From positions 2,728,001 through 2,792,000 of the forward strand of contig NZ_CP042171.1 in assembly GCF_005938645.2 (NCBI RefSeq): a stretch of 64,000 nucleotides of DNA. The letters are read 5' to 3'. The translations under genes and the position numbers were made by a program. This document shows, piece by piece, positions 53,205-62,456 of the stretch. The DNA comes from Pedobacter sp. KBS0701. GTDB lineage: Bacteria > Bacteroidota > Bacteroidia > Sphingobacteriales > Sphingobacteriaceae. Within the stretch, counting starts at the first letter, position 1. Every line of letters starts with the position of its first letter. The notes below the pieces were generated by a model. That model saw only the letters and a list, made by a program, of their open reading frames with translations, ran no database searches and was not told the DNA's origin.

Positions 53205-53276
53205 TAATTAATTCCATTTATCCTATAGTTTTTATAGATTTTTAATGAAATATTTTTTATTTGGTTATTCCGCCCG

Positions 53277-53284
53277 TATATTTG
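53277..53284 (+). promoter_or_regulatory. Promoter -7 box for the TlpA-type gene
   Basis: TATATTTG, perfect TAnnTTTG, 33 bp before the ATG at 53317. Confidence 0.55.
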
Positions 53285-53301
53285 TCGACTAATTTAGTCG
53301 A
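53285..53301. promoter_or_regulatory. Palindrome at the start of the TlpA-type transcript
   Basis: TCGACTAA-T-TTAGTCGA, perfect 8-bp arms, directly after the -7 box. At this place it could be an operator, or a stem at the 5' end of the mRNA. Confidence 0.5.
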
Positions 53302-53316
53302 TTAACACACGTCCCG

Positions 53317-54585
53317 ATGAACCTAAAATCCATATTTACCGCCATACTGGCCATATCAACCTCTTTAACCTTTGCGCAACAACAGGCTGTATTGGCCAAT
53401 CGCCAACAAGCAACAATCAAAGAAAAAAAAGCAAAAGCATTTGTTGCGCTGGGCCATTGGCGTGGTATAGCGAAAGTAAAGGAAGGATTAGAAATCCCTT
53501 TTAATTTCGAAATCAACGAAAAAAGCGGTCAACAGAAATTATATTTCCGCAATGCCGAAGAAAGTTTCGAAGGTGGTCGGGTAAAACAAACTGCCGATTC
53601 ACTTTTTGTCAAACTGGATCAGTTTGATAACGAACTTGCATTTGCTATAGTTGGTGATCAACTAACCGGCGCATTAAGAAAACAGGATAAAACTGGCAAA
53701 CCTTTGATAATTATTGCCGAGCGAAAAAATTATCGTTTCAAAACTGATAAACCTGCCACAGCAGACTATTCTGGAAGTTATGATGTGGTTTTTACATCGA
53801 CAAATGGTAAGGAAGAAAAAACAGTAGGTTTATTTAAGCAAACAGGAAACAAACTTACCGGCACATTTTTACGTGTAACCGGCGATTCTCGTTATCTTGA
53901 AGGCGTGGTAGAAGGCAATGAATTCCAGCTTTCGAGTTTCATCGGCTCCTCTCCTTCTTACTATAAAGGCACCTTTCAGCCAGACGGTACTTTAAGTGGT
54001 GAAATTTTGGGTGCAAGGGGAAGTCAGGCTTTTACCGGAACCAAAAACAAAGATGCTGCCCTGCCCGATCCTTACAAACTTACCTACCTGAAAAAAGGAT
54101 ACAAAACGCTTGATTTCAGCTTTCCTGATGTAAACGGCAAAAAGATTTCGTTAAAGGATGAAAAATATAAAAACAAGGTTGTGATTTTAACCATCACAGG
54201 TAGCTGGTGCCCTAATTGTGTTGACGAAGTTACTTTTATGGCGCCATGGTACAAAAAGAACAAAAACCGCGGTGTAGAAATTATCGGTTTACATTATGAA
54301 CGTTCAACGGAGCCTGAATATGCAAAGAAAGTAATGACCCGTTTCAGAGACCGTTTTGGTATCGAATATGACCAGGTATTGGCAGGTACAGCGGACAAAC
54401 AAGTAGTATCTGAATCATTGCCTGCGCTTGATTCATTTTTATCGTTTCCAACCACGATAATTATTGATAAACAAGGTAATGTAGCACAAATTCATACAGG
54501 TTTTAATGGCCCGGCCACCGGTAAATTTTATGATGAATTTTTGAAAGAATTTAATACAGAGATTGATACGCTGTTGAAGAAATAG
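53317..54585 (+). CDS. TlpA/redoxin-type thiol oxidoreductase
   Basis: 422 aa with signal peptide (MNLKSIFTAILAISTSLTFAQ). Residues about 40-240 form a beta-rich domain with repeated FKQTGNKLTGTFL- and DQLTGALRK-like units, perhaps lipocalin-like. The C-terminal thioredoxin fold (about 260-415) has active site TGSWCPNCVDEV with CPNC, and the cis-Pro region SFPTTIIIDKQG. It would act on disulfides in the periplasm. It diverges from the SAM-riboswitch-controlled SusC gene and may share its nutrient context. Confidence 0.88.
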   Translation: MNLKSIFTAILAISTSLTFAQQQAVLANRQQATIKEKKAKAFVALGHWRGIAKVKEGLEIPFNFEINEKSGQQKLYFRNAEESFEGGRVKQTADSLFVKLDQFDNELAFAIVGDQLTGALRKQDKTGKPLIIIAERKNYRFKTDKPATADYSGSYDVVFTSTNGKEEKTVGLFKQTGNKLTGTFLRVTGDSRYLEGVVEGNEFQLSSFIGSSPSYYKGTFQPDGTLSGEILGARGSQAFTGTKNKDAALPDPYKLTYLKKGYKTLDFSFPDVNGKKISLKDEKYKNKVVILTITGSWCPNCVDEVTFMAPWYKKNKNRGVEIIGLHYERSTEPEYAKKVMTRFRDRFGIEYDQVLAGTADKQVVSESLPALDSFLSFPTTIIIDKQGNVAQIHTGFNGPATGKFYDEFLKEFNTEIDTLLKK

Positions 54586-54659
54586 GCATCATGGTTTTAT
54601 TCCTTAGTTGTCATTCTAAACGCAGTGAAGAATCTTCTTATCTGTTGGTGTTTTAAAAA

Positions 54660-54690
54660 AAGAAATAAAGCGTTGGCCGGTGAGACACCG
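54660..54690. repeat. Border-like hairpin at the left of the repeat tract
   Basis: TTGGCCGGTGAGACACCGGCTAA: arms TGGCCGGTG / CACCGGCTA. A partner with covarying bases (TTGGTCGATGAGACACCGACCA) lies at about 55535-55560. Confidence 0.55.
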
Positions 54691-55500
54691 GCTAATAGGA
54701 TGAAAAACTTTAACAGTCGTCCAGACAAGCCGCTCCAAACAATAATGCATAATATATATTTTTTTTGGAAAACAGGTACAGCACTCTTAGGTTCAGGCAG
54801 TCCTTCTTTCCGCTTCTATCTTTTTGTGAATGAGCTACATAAAACAATTATTTTTACAACAAAAAGGATAGCCGATACAATAAGGTTTATTCAACCAGGG
54901 ATTGTAGAACGGAATCTACGCCGAACCTAAAGCGAATTCACCGAAAGTAATGCAGGTAATTACGTATGCATCAGGTTCCTTGCAGAAAAAGCGTGTTTAG
55001 CCCCGGGCGTAGCGGCATCCCCGAAGCGCAGCGGAGGGATACAGCGAAGCACGGGAAAAAACTTCAATAGTTGCACAGACAATGCGCTCCAAAAATGGAT
55101 TATGTATCGTTTTTGGAAAACAGATGTAGCGCTCTTCGGTTCAGACAGTCCTTCTTTCCGCTTCTATCTTTTTGTGAATGAACTAAATAAACAATTAGTC
55201 TTGTAACAAAAAGGATAGCCGCTACAATAAGGTTTATTTAACCAGGGATTGTGGAACGGAATCTACACCGGACCGATCCTAAAGCGAACTCACCGAAAGT
55301 AATGCAGGTAATTAGGTTCCTTGCAGAAAAAGCGTGTTTAGCCCCGGGCGTAGCGGCATCCCTAAAGCGCAGCGGAGGGATACAGCGAAGCACGGGAACA
55401 AACTTTAACAGTTGCACGGGTAAGCCGCTCCAAATAATAATGCATAATGTATCGCTTTTGTAAAACAGGTGCAGTGCGCTTAGGTTTAGTCAGTTCTTAT
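54691..55500. repeat. Imperfect tandem repeat tract, about 2.3 units of about 350 bp
   Basis: The segment TCCTTCTTTCCGCTTCTATC recurs at 54801 and 55159 (358 bp apart). AAGCGTGTTTAGCCCCGGGC recurs at 54990 and 55331 (341 bp apart). GCTCCAAA-type junctions occur at about 54731, 55086 and 55427. Each unit ends with a structured GC-rich block (CCCGGGCGTAGCGGCATCCC...GGGATACAGCGAAGCACGGG). The open frames here (101 and 70 codons) follow the repeats and have no start context, so I take the tract as non-coding. It fills most of the 1-kb gap 54586-55600; the rest, including a half-copy of the palindromic repeat at about 54608, holds no gene. Confidence 0.75.
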
Positions 55501-55534
55501 CGGCCGGAATATATTCTAGGCAATAAATTCACGC

Positions 55535-55560
55535 ATTGGTCGATGAGACACCGACCACTA
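55535..55560. repeat. Border-like hairpin at the right of the repeat tract
   Basis: TTGGTCGATGAGACACCGACCA; arms TGGTCG / CGACCA. Same core GATGAGACACCG as the left border with changed arms that still pair. Confidence 0.55.
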
Positions 55561-55600
55561 TAAACTCTGTGACTTCTGTGTTTCTGTGGCGACAACTAAG

Positions 55601-57277
55601 CTACTGAATAGTCTTCAAAACAAATTCTATGATCGTTTTCTTTTGAACCACTATCGTGGTTGTTCTGCTAAACCTCGCGATGTTAATCCCATAAAAACTA
55701 CCTTCCCAATCAAAAACAGGCGATCCGCAAGCATTTGCTTTAATGGCGGCATCGTGTGTAAAAATAGCATTAAATCCATCTCTTCGTTCTGATTTCCCGC
55801 CTTCAAATTTCTCTGCCGGGTGATTGAATACCGATTGCCCCCTTCCATCAAGCTTAAAAGTTTTGTTCATTTTACCAGATGCATTTGTCCATTCAAAAGT
55901 GACCTCATCTCCTGCCCAATATTTTAATATTTCGGGTGCAAATTCACTTGCCTTTTTGATGAGTTTTCCGTTAATGCTGATCAGTTCATCGCCAACTTTT
56001 ATACCTGCTTTTTCTGCCGGGCTGTCCGCTTTAATTAAGGAGAACAGAACCGGACTCGAATTGTATACCACCATCGCACCCAAATAAGGCTGGCTGTTAA
56101 TTTTCGGCAAATTAAATTGCGTACTGCCTAACACACTGCGTATCACTTTGCCAGCTGGGTCTACGCTATAAAGAAGTTTACCCATATTTATTTTAACGGT
56201 ATCGGTATCAGCAATATTTAAATCAATCCCACCGTTTATTTGCCGTTCAAGCGCAAATAAAACCAGGTCGTTCTCCTCGTCTTTTGCAATTAGCTTAACC
56301 GGCACTGTTGTTCCATTAATATCACATTGCACTTCTTCGCCAACCATGGTATTTTTGCTCAGTAAAAACTGTTTTTGAGCGCCGCTTGGTGTTTTAATAT
56401 TTAATAAACAGGCATTAATCTTCTGGTTTTGTCCTTTTATTACACTTTTGATGGCAAAACAACTGTTTTTAATCCCTGTTACAACAAAATCCGGATGTAA
56501 AGCCTTTTGCTTACTTTCTTTCTGTAATAGCAAAGATAAGGGATCTGTTTTCACACTATCCTTCTTTTCCGGGAAAGCTGTATAAAGTCTTTCGCTGTTT
56601 AAAGCCGTCCAATAGCGACGATAAAGGTCAACAGGAATTTCGAAATTCATTTCTTCCGAAACATCAATGGCACTGTGTAACCCAATTACACGGCCATAAT
56701 AGTCAAATAAAGGCCCGCCAGAATCACCCGGTTCCATTTTGCAGGTTGAGCGGATAAAACCATATTCATTTTTCACTTCTGCAATACTGCCCAATCTTAG
56801 GGTTGGTAGGGTTTGGTTCAGACTTTCGGGATAGGAAATACTGATACATGGTTCATTTTTAACCAAACTTGATGAATAACCCATCTCTGCAAATGGATAG
56901 GCACCTTTATCTGTAATTTTCATCATGCCTACATCCGGAATACCTGGGGTTCCTTTGTTCTCTATTTTCCCCAGAGCCATTGCAATACATTCACGTCCGT
57001 CAGGAAAAAAAACCTTATAATTTTTACCCGGCAAAATGGTATGTGCTGCTGTTAAGATGTAACCATCGGCACTTACTACCACGCCACTAAACTGGCCGCT
57101 GGTTCTTTGATTTTGCTGTACATCGAAACCCCACATCCGCACACTTGCGGAATATGCTTTTTTTACTGCCTGGGCAATGGTGTACTGAAATTTAGCAACC
57201 TGCTTTTTCTGCGCGATAGCATTCAGGTTAAACAGCATCACCAAGGTTATTGTTAATACCCTGCTATAGTTATTCAT
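55601..57277 (-). CDS. Trypsin-like (HtrA-type) protease with PDZ domain and degenerate second protease domain
   Basis: 558 aa, signal peptide MNNYSRVLTITLVMLFNLNAIAQ. First trypsin-like domain about 60-230 with catalytic triad His79 (LTAAHTI), Asp115 (IPDVGMM) and Ser186 (MEPGDSGGPLFD). A second similar domain begins around 300 (DEENDLVLFALERQ matches the Asp region) but the His position reads LLSKNTMVGE and the Ser region reads CGSPVFDWEG, so it is inactive. A PDZ domain (about 400-470, ADSPAEKAGIKVGDELISINGK) lies in it. It is 3 bp after the TlpA gene and closes the locus. Could process a periplasmic precursor or act as a quality-control protease. Confidence 0.88.
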   Translation of the reverse strand: MNNYSRVLTITLVMLFNLNAIAQKKQVAKFQYTIAQAVKKAYSASVRMWGFDVQQNQRTSGQFSGVVVSADGYILTAAHTILPGKNYKVFFPDGRECIAMALGKIENKGTPGIPDVGMMKITDKGAYPFAEMGYSSSLVKNEPCISISYPESLNQTLPTLRLGSIAEVKNEYGFIRSTCKMEPGDSGGPLFDYYGRVIGLHSAIDVSEEMNFEIPVDLYRRYWTALNSERLYTAFPEKKDSVKTDPLSLLLQKESKQKALHPDFVVTGIKNSCFAIKSVIKGQNQKINACLLNIKTPSGAQKQFLLSKNTMVGEEVQCDINGTTVPVKLIAKDEENDLVLFALERQINGGIDLNIADTDTVKINMGKLLYSVDPAGKVIRSVLGSTQFNLPKINSQPYLGAMVVYNSSPVLFSLIKADSPAEKAGIKVGDELISINGKLIKKASEFAPEILKYWAGDEVTFEWTNASGKMNKTFKLDGRGQSVFNHPAEKFEGGKSERRDGFNAIFTHDAAIKANACGSPVFDWEGSFYGINIARFSRTTTIVVQKKTIIEFVLKTIQ

Positions 57278-57279
57278 TA

Positions 57280-57867
57280 TTAATTATGATTTTTTGCCAA
57301 TGTAATCCGCTCAGAAATTTCTTCGAGTGCAGCGGCATCGGTTCCCTTGAAACCCGTTAGTTTAAATATAATTTTGCCTGCTTTATCGATAACGAATTTT
57401 GCCGGGATGGCACTTACGCCATAATCTTCAACCGCAGCGTTACGCCCTGCCCCATCTTTCAGATCCATCAGCACCTGAAAATTAAAACCTGATTGTGCGA
57501 GGTATTTTTTTACATCTTCAATTGGTGTTTTACTGGTTTCCCAGGTATGGATGAATAAGAACTTTACCGATGGATCATTTTTATAAGCATTAACAGCCAG
57601 TTGCATAGCCGGAAAAGATTTTTTACAGGGCACGCACCATGTCGACCAGAAATCGAGCACAATTACCTTTCCTTTGAGGTCTTTTAACGATACTACATTT
57701 CCATCGAGGTCTTTTAAGGTAAAATTGGGAGCAGGCACGGCAATCATTTCTGATAAAAGCCTATTGTGCAAGGAATCAACTTTGTTCACAGCGGTTTGTG
57801 CCGATACAGAAATACGTGCAAGCACACACAAAGAAGCCAGGAGGCAAAGCCCTAAAAAAGGTTTCAT
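57280..57867 (-). CDS. TlpA-like periplasmic thioredoxin
   Basis: 195 aa. Signal peptide (MKPFLGLCLLASLCVLARISVSAQ). Active site DFWSTWCVPCKKSF and cis-Pro loop AIPAKFVID. Compact form, without an extra N-terminal domain. It lies in the locus between a DsbD-alpha-like fusion and a protease, 2 bp upstream of the latter, and is likely cotranscribed with both. A natural partner would be the DsbD-like protein, handing electrons to it, but this is inference. Confidence 0.92.
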   Translation of the reverse strand: MKPFLGLCLLASLCVLARISVSAQTAVNKVDSLHNRLLSEMIAVPAPNFTLKDLDGNVVSLKDLKGKVIVLDFWSTWCVPCKKSFPAMQLAVNAYKNDPSVKFLFIHTWETSKTPIEDVKKYLAQSGFNFQVLMDLKDGAGRNAAVEDYGVSAIPAKFVIDKAGKIIFKLTGFKGTDAAALEEISERITLAKNHN

Positions 57868-57933
57868 ATTTTAAGTTAAAGGTTAGAAAAACGGCAAGGC
57901 CATTTTACCGGCCATGCCGAGCGCATAGATAGT

Positions 57934-59802
57934 TTAAATAAGTATCTCCAATATTTTTTCTTTCGGTGGGTAACATTTGTTATCATCACACACCTGATAG
58001 TATAAGCCACATTTAATTTTAGTACCAGCTTTTGCCTTGCTGTAATCGACCATTATCCTAAAGTTTGCCTTTCCTTCAAAAATAAACATGCCCTCATTGC
58101 CCGGATAAGGAATAGCTGCTGTTGTTTTCCATTCTTTATCGGCCACTGCACCTTCAGGAAGTTCCAATCTGGTTTCGGTAACCACAAATGGATTATCTTT
58201 AGATACATAAGCATAAATATGCCAGCCTTTTAAAATTTTGGCTTCGATAAGTAAACTGTCTTTTTTATCTCCATTACCCGGAATAAACCTGGCTGAAATC
58301 GCAACCGGATCGGCTGTGGTAGGTTCATCACTTATAATCGCTTTTGGCAATTGGTAACTTTGTTGCCGGGCAACAGGAATGTTTTTCCCGTAAGTATTGA
58401 CCATGAATTTAAAACCACCTGATTCGGTATAAAACAGGTTATTACGGTTTTGATTGAGCCATTTTCTCCAATCAGAAGCTGCATTAAACTTTTCGGTGGT
58501 ATAACGTTCCAATAAGCGTTGCGCCATTGCTACATCTTTGTTTGCTTCCAATAAACTCACACATTTATCTAACAGGGCTACTTTACGGTTAGAGATACCA
58601 AGTTTTTGCGCATCGCGATCCAGCTGAAGCGTGTATACACCTGAAGGATAGAAATATTCATAATTTTGACGGTAGTATTTGTGATATAAGTTGATATTAG
58701 TGCCATAAATGGCAAACAAACTATCGCCGGCATAACCCTTTACATAATCTTCAAAAGATTGGGTATCATTTGTAACGGGCATTTTCAAAAACATTTCGTT
58801 ACCATGGCCAATATCTTCTCCTTTTGCCTTTTTGTCTTTTAATTCCTGCTGCATTTTCAGCATCCGTAGATTACCTTCCCGTCTTGAAACAATAGCCTGG
58901 TTATAAAGATCTTTGTTCAACCGATAAATTAGTTCATCTACACCGCTACGGGTTTCGATCTGCACTTTTTTAACAATAGCCTGGAGATGATCGAATTTTT
59001 TGATGTAACAAATGGTATTCACAAAAACATCCTTAGCTTCGTCCGTCATGTAATCAGGCGATCCTGCAAAACCCCACATAAAGTAATTCCCCTGACGGCC
59101 TAAAGCTACTGCTTCGGCATTTTTGAGGCAAACACCACCTGAAATAGTTTCCGCATCAGGCGAATCGTTAAATCCTTCTCCGTGCGAAACCATACCGATC
59201 AAATAAGGCTCTTTAGCAGAGAATCCCTGTTTTACCACCCGCCACCTATCCATTTGCTTTGGTGTTTCTGCACCCTGATGGCCATTAAAAAAAGAACTTG
59301 GAGTTGGCTTTTTTACCATGCTAAGTTTTACGGCATTGGGTGTGTTAAAAATGGGATGCCCGGTTTTCATATTTAAAGCTTCATCATCTAAACACTGGCA
59401 ATACCAATCGAACTTTAACCCTAAGGGCAAACCTACGTTGGGCGCCATAGCATGCAGTAAAACCATGGGGCGGCTAAAATCTGGCGGCAGTACCACTGGC
59501 CCGGCGTCCATTAAAGTTACATCAACCTCATCAGACATTTCTACCTTGTAATCGGCTACATCCACTACCCTAACCCCGATAAAACGCTGTTCCAGAAAGG
59601 CTTTAAAATCTGCCATTCTGGTTTTGTATATTCTTTCAAGGATGTTTGGTGCTGTAGAATAGTAGACTACATTTTTTGGCATAGGCCTGTCGGGATTATA
59701 ACCCACATACAAAACCTTTAATGCAATTTTATCCTGATGTTTCGCAGTTCCAAATGAGAACAGTGAAAGCAACATCAGGCATACGGTTAAAATCTTTTTC
59801 AT
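57934..59802 (-). CDS. Large periplasmic protein with C-terminal DsbD-alpha domain
   Basis: 622 aa from MKKILTVCLMLLSLFSFGTA, a signal peptide; the frame could start 21 bp further up. The N-terminal half (about 20-260) has a GATase1/ThuA-like look (KVLYVGYNPDRPMPKN, DVTLMDAGPVVLPPDFSRPMVLLHA, YLIGMVSHGEGFNDSP), and a helical middle (about 270-480) follows. The C-terminal 110 residues match DsbD alpha: LYYQVCDDNKCYPP keeps the two cysteines (YQxC...CYPP). No DsbD membrane part is present. I know no described protein with exactly this order. The fusion suggests a thiol-active protein tied to a nutrient locus. Confidence 0.8.
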   Translation of the reverse strand: MKKILTVCLMLLSLFSFGTAKHQDKIALKVLYVGYNPDRPMPKNVVYYSTAPNILERIYKTRMADFKAFLEQRFIGVRVVDVADYKVEMSDEVDVTLMDAGPVVLPPDFSRPMVLLHAMAPNVGLPLGLKFDWYCQCLDDEALNMKTGHPIFNTPNAVKLSMVKKPTPSSFFNGHQGAETPKQMDRWRVVKQGFSAKEPYLIGMVSHGEGFNDSPDAETISGGVCLKNAEAVALGRQGNYFMWGFAGSPDYMTDEAKDVFVNTICYIKKFDHLQAIVKKVQIETRSGVDELIYRLNKDLYNQAIVSRREGNLRMLKMQQELKDKKAKGEDIGHGNEMFLKMPVTNDTQSFEDYVKGYAGDSLFAIYGTNINLYHKYYRQNYEYFYPSGVYTLQLDRDAQKLGISNRKVALLDKCVSLLEANKDVAMAQRLLERYTTEKFNAASDWRKWLNQNRNNLFYTESGGFKFMVNTYGKNIPVARQQSYQLPKAIISDEPTTADPVAISARFIPGNGDKKDSLLIEAKILKGWHIYAYVSKDNPFVVTETRLELPEGAVADKEWKTTAAIPYPGNEGMFIFEGKANFRIMVDYSKAKAGTKIKCGLYYQVCDDNKCYPPKEKILEILI

Positions 59803-59826
59803 CATCCAGATCAGTTCAGCCAATAA

Positions 59827-60960
59827 TTAATTGAAAATGTCAGCGAGTTTTTTGTTTAATGGTTCACCACGAAGACCATTTCCGATAATTTTGCCCTGAG
59901 CATCTACCAGAAAACTGGCAGGTACAGCACGCACACCATATAAACGGCCTACTTCGTTGTTCCAGCCTTTAAGGTCAGATACATGAATCCAATCTAAACC
60001 GTCTTTTTCTATTGCTTCTAACCAACGTTCTTTTACATTATCTAATGAAACTGAGATAATTTCGAAGCCTTTATCTTTATAGGTTTGATATTGTTTTACC
60101 AGGTTAGGGTTCTCTGCCCTACACGGGCTGCACCAGCTTGCCCAAAACTCAACAAGCACCACTTTTCCTTTTAAACTGGCTAATGAAACTGGCTTGCCTA
60201 CCACATTGTTCTGGGTAAAAAGCGGCGCTACATTTCCAACAGCGGTAATATCGCTTGCAGCAATACGCTGCGCCAGTTCTTTGCCCATGTCGGTTTCGCG
60301 GTACGCTTTGTTTAATGCATTGAAAACAGGCTCAACCTTGCCTACATCCACCTTACTTCCTGCAGCTTCTGAGAGCGCCACCAGGGCGAAGTAAGAATTT
60401 GGATGTTCTTTAGCAAATTGAAACTGCTTATCTGTTCTGTTTTGTATATTTCTTCTGAAGCGCAGATCTACCGCTTTCATGTAAGCAGTATCTTTTTGCT
60501 GTTCGGGTGTTCCCCTGTTAAAATCGATATTTACAGCTTTGGTTAGCGCCATAATGGTCCCCCCAATGGCTTTGTTATAGGCATCATATTCCTGATACAC
60601 CTTTGAGCCCGCAAAAACAGCATTTTCTAAAGAATCTTTCGAGCTAATCGTAACTTGCTCTTTCCCGAAATAAAAGTAAATTACATCACCTGTGTAAACT
60701 GCCTTCCCTTTACCACCACCAGTATGATCGAGGGCCATACGGGCATAGGCATTGCCAGAAATATGCCCTGTAAATTTAAAATTTCCGTTAACCAGGGCTA
60801 CTGAATCTTCATGACTTACACCGTTATCCATGTAATCGATATAAGCCATTGCTGGTGCACCCAAAGAACCTATTTTACCTGTTAAACTAAAATTTGGTGC
60901 TTGTGCCCAGGTTAGAACCGGGAATAAAAGAGCCAAAATGGCTAATTTTATGATTTTCAT
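59827..60960 (-). CDS. TlpA-like protein with DUF4369-like N-terminus
   Basis: 377 aa. Signal peptide (MKIIKLAILALLFPVLTWAQ). DUF4369-type domain about 22-110 (NFSLTGKIGSLGAPAMAYIDY), helical linker, and thioredoxin fold with active site WASWCSPCRAENP (about 265-277) and RAVPASFLVD. About the same architecture as the protein at 13724-14836; about half the residues in the catalytic part are identical. It starts 24 bp ahead of the DsbD-alpha gene. TlpA proteins of this kind often sit in SusCD loci. Confidence 0.92.
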   Translation of the reverse strand: MKIIKLAILALLFPVLTWAQAPNFSLTGKIGSLGAPAMAYIDYMDNGVSHEDSVALVNGNFKFTGHISGNAYARMALDHTGGGKGKAVYTGDVIYFYFGKEQVTISSKDSLENAVFAGSKVYQEYDAYNKAIGGTIMALTKAVNIDFNRGTPEQQKDTAYMKAVDLRFRRNIQNRTDKQFQFAKEHPNSYFALVALSEAAGSKVDVGKVEPVFNALNKAYRETDMGKELAQRIAASDITAVGNVAPLFTQNNVVGKPVSLASLKGKVVLVEFWASWCSPCRAENPNLVKQYQTYKDKGFEIISVSLDNVKERWLEAIEKDGLDWIHVSDLKGWNNEVGRLYGVRAVPASFLVDAQGKIIGNGLRGEPLNKKLADIFN

Positions 60961-61027
60961 TTGTATGTTTTTTTATGGTTATAATGTCCATGCTTAAACT
61001 TTTTAAAAGCCTAAGCATGGACTAAGG

Positions 61028-62446
61028 TTATTTTCTGATTGCGATATCTACAGGAGCACCTGGAATACCTTCAATCTTGTTGATGAATATACCGTTCATT
61101 CCTGTAGCAATATTTAGAAAAGAAACGGTTTCTTCTGTTCCTACCATCAAGGTTTCTTCGTCTTCGCTAAGTTTTAACATAGAAATCGTTTTTCCACTAA
61201 AGCTGGTGGCCAGTTCCCTAAGCTCTTCATTTACGGGATTATACCGATAAACTTTACTGCCATTGGCAATATAAATTACTCCATTTTTAGCACCACTCCA
61301 TTTTGTATTTTCGTTAATTAAGTCCTGACGTATAAAAAGACGTTTATGTTGAGGCGTAAAGGTAAACGGCCCGTTAAACTGAACATTAAACTTTAATTCA
61401 TAAATCTTTCCATCGGTTCCTTTACAGTATGCAAAACAATCTGCGTTATTAAGTTGCTCCAAATGAATAAGATCCATCCCCACATTTAAAGGATCGAAGG
61501 CAGTTGTTGTGGTAACGGAGTATTGGGTACCAAAATAAACAGGTGCTCCATAAAGATTGATCCGCACAAATTGCTTTCTGTTTTTGTCGAATCCAATAAA
61601 ATAAGTAGCTGTTTGCGTAAAGCTCATCACAAAAGAAGGAGCCAGCTCATAATCACCATCAGCAGGTAAGCCGAACATTCCATAAGTAGCTGCCTGGTCC
61701 CATGTGCTTGTTGTTCCACCGTAAAATTTGCCATTTACAACGCCCATCATTACCCCTTGAGGATGCGAAATAAATGAACCTACCTCCAAATCATCTGGCG
61801 ATGTAAAAAAGTTATCTTTAAGGGTGTTAGGATATTTCGGATCTTCCTGCATGGTATTCGGCTCCAACCTGATTCCACCGTTTTTTGTAATGATCCAGTA
61901 TCCCAATAAGTTATTTGTAAATGTATTTTTTAGCAGAAATAAATTTGTGGGGTTTACAGGCAAATCTTTCCCCTGCATAGCCCTGTACAAACGTGCCTGC
62001 ACGCTACCATCTGGCTTTACAAATGAAAACTGTGTGATCCCATTTTCAACACTCAATACCGTTGTACCGCTGGCAAATTCGGTACCACCGTCTACGTAAA
62101 AATTATGGAAATATTTCATCCCATTTGCTTTGTTATAAACAGTAAGACGGGCTGCATATCTTTTAGCCTGCAAACCAAATATGATCCTCAGAGCTGGTCC
62201 GGTATACAGAACATCATTCCCTTCCATTACACTAATTTTCCATTGAAGTTCTACATTGGCAGCATCCACACCTTCTATTTTTGGTTTGATGATCAAACTA
62301 TCCCCAACACTTGCAGTGTAAACAGAATCCAGGTTGGCCAGTTTAGGCTCAACAGGCATATCGATATCGTAATTACCTAAGTCTTTATGACATGCGGCTA
62401 AAGAAACCACACCAGCTATTAATAAAATTAATTTTTTAATGTTCAT
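61028..62446 (-). CDS. PKD-like family surface lipoprotein
   Basis: 472 aa from MNIKKLILLIAGVVSLAAC (lipobox, Cys about 19), preferred to an ATG 30 bp upstream, which lies inside the preceding gene. The mature part starts with KDLGNYDIDMP, then a PKD-like domain (about 40-120) followed by a larger beta-rich part with MGVVNGKFYGGT and SKVYRYNPVNEELRELAT, perhaps a propeller. It is of the PKD-like family (PF16407-type) found in SusD loci. Surface nutrient-binding role inferred. Confidence 0.82.
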   Translation of the reverse strand: MNIKKLILLIAGVVSLAACHKDLGNYDIDMPVEPKLANLDSVYTASVGDSLIIKPKIEGVDAANVELQWKISVMEGNDVLYTGPALRIIFGLQAKRYAARLTVYNKANGMKYFHNFYVDGGTEFASGTTVLSVENGITQFSFVKPDGSVQARLYRAMQGKDLPVNPTNLFLLKNTFTNNLLGYWIITKNGGIRLEPNTMQEDPKYPNTLKDNFFTSPDDLEVGSFISHPQGVMMGVVNGKFYGGTTSTWDQAATYGMFGLPADGDYELAPSFVMSFTQTATYFIGFDKNRKQFVRINLYGAPVYFGTQYSVTTTTAFDPLNVGMDLIHLEQLNNADCFAYCKGTDGKIYELKFNVQFNGPFTFTPQHKRLFIRQDLINENTKWSGAKNGVIYIANGSKVYRYNPVNEELRELATSFSGKTISMLKLSEDEETLMVGTEETVSFLNIATGMNGIFINKIEGIPGAPVDIAIRK

Positions 62447-62456
62447 GTTTCTATAT

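Noticed and set aside
54625..55463. Open frames of 101 and 70 codons
   Set aside because: They follow the tandem repeat units, have odd composition and no promoter or homologue known to me.
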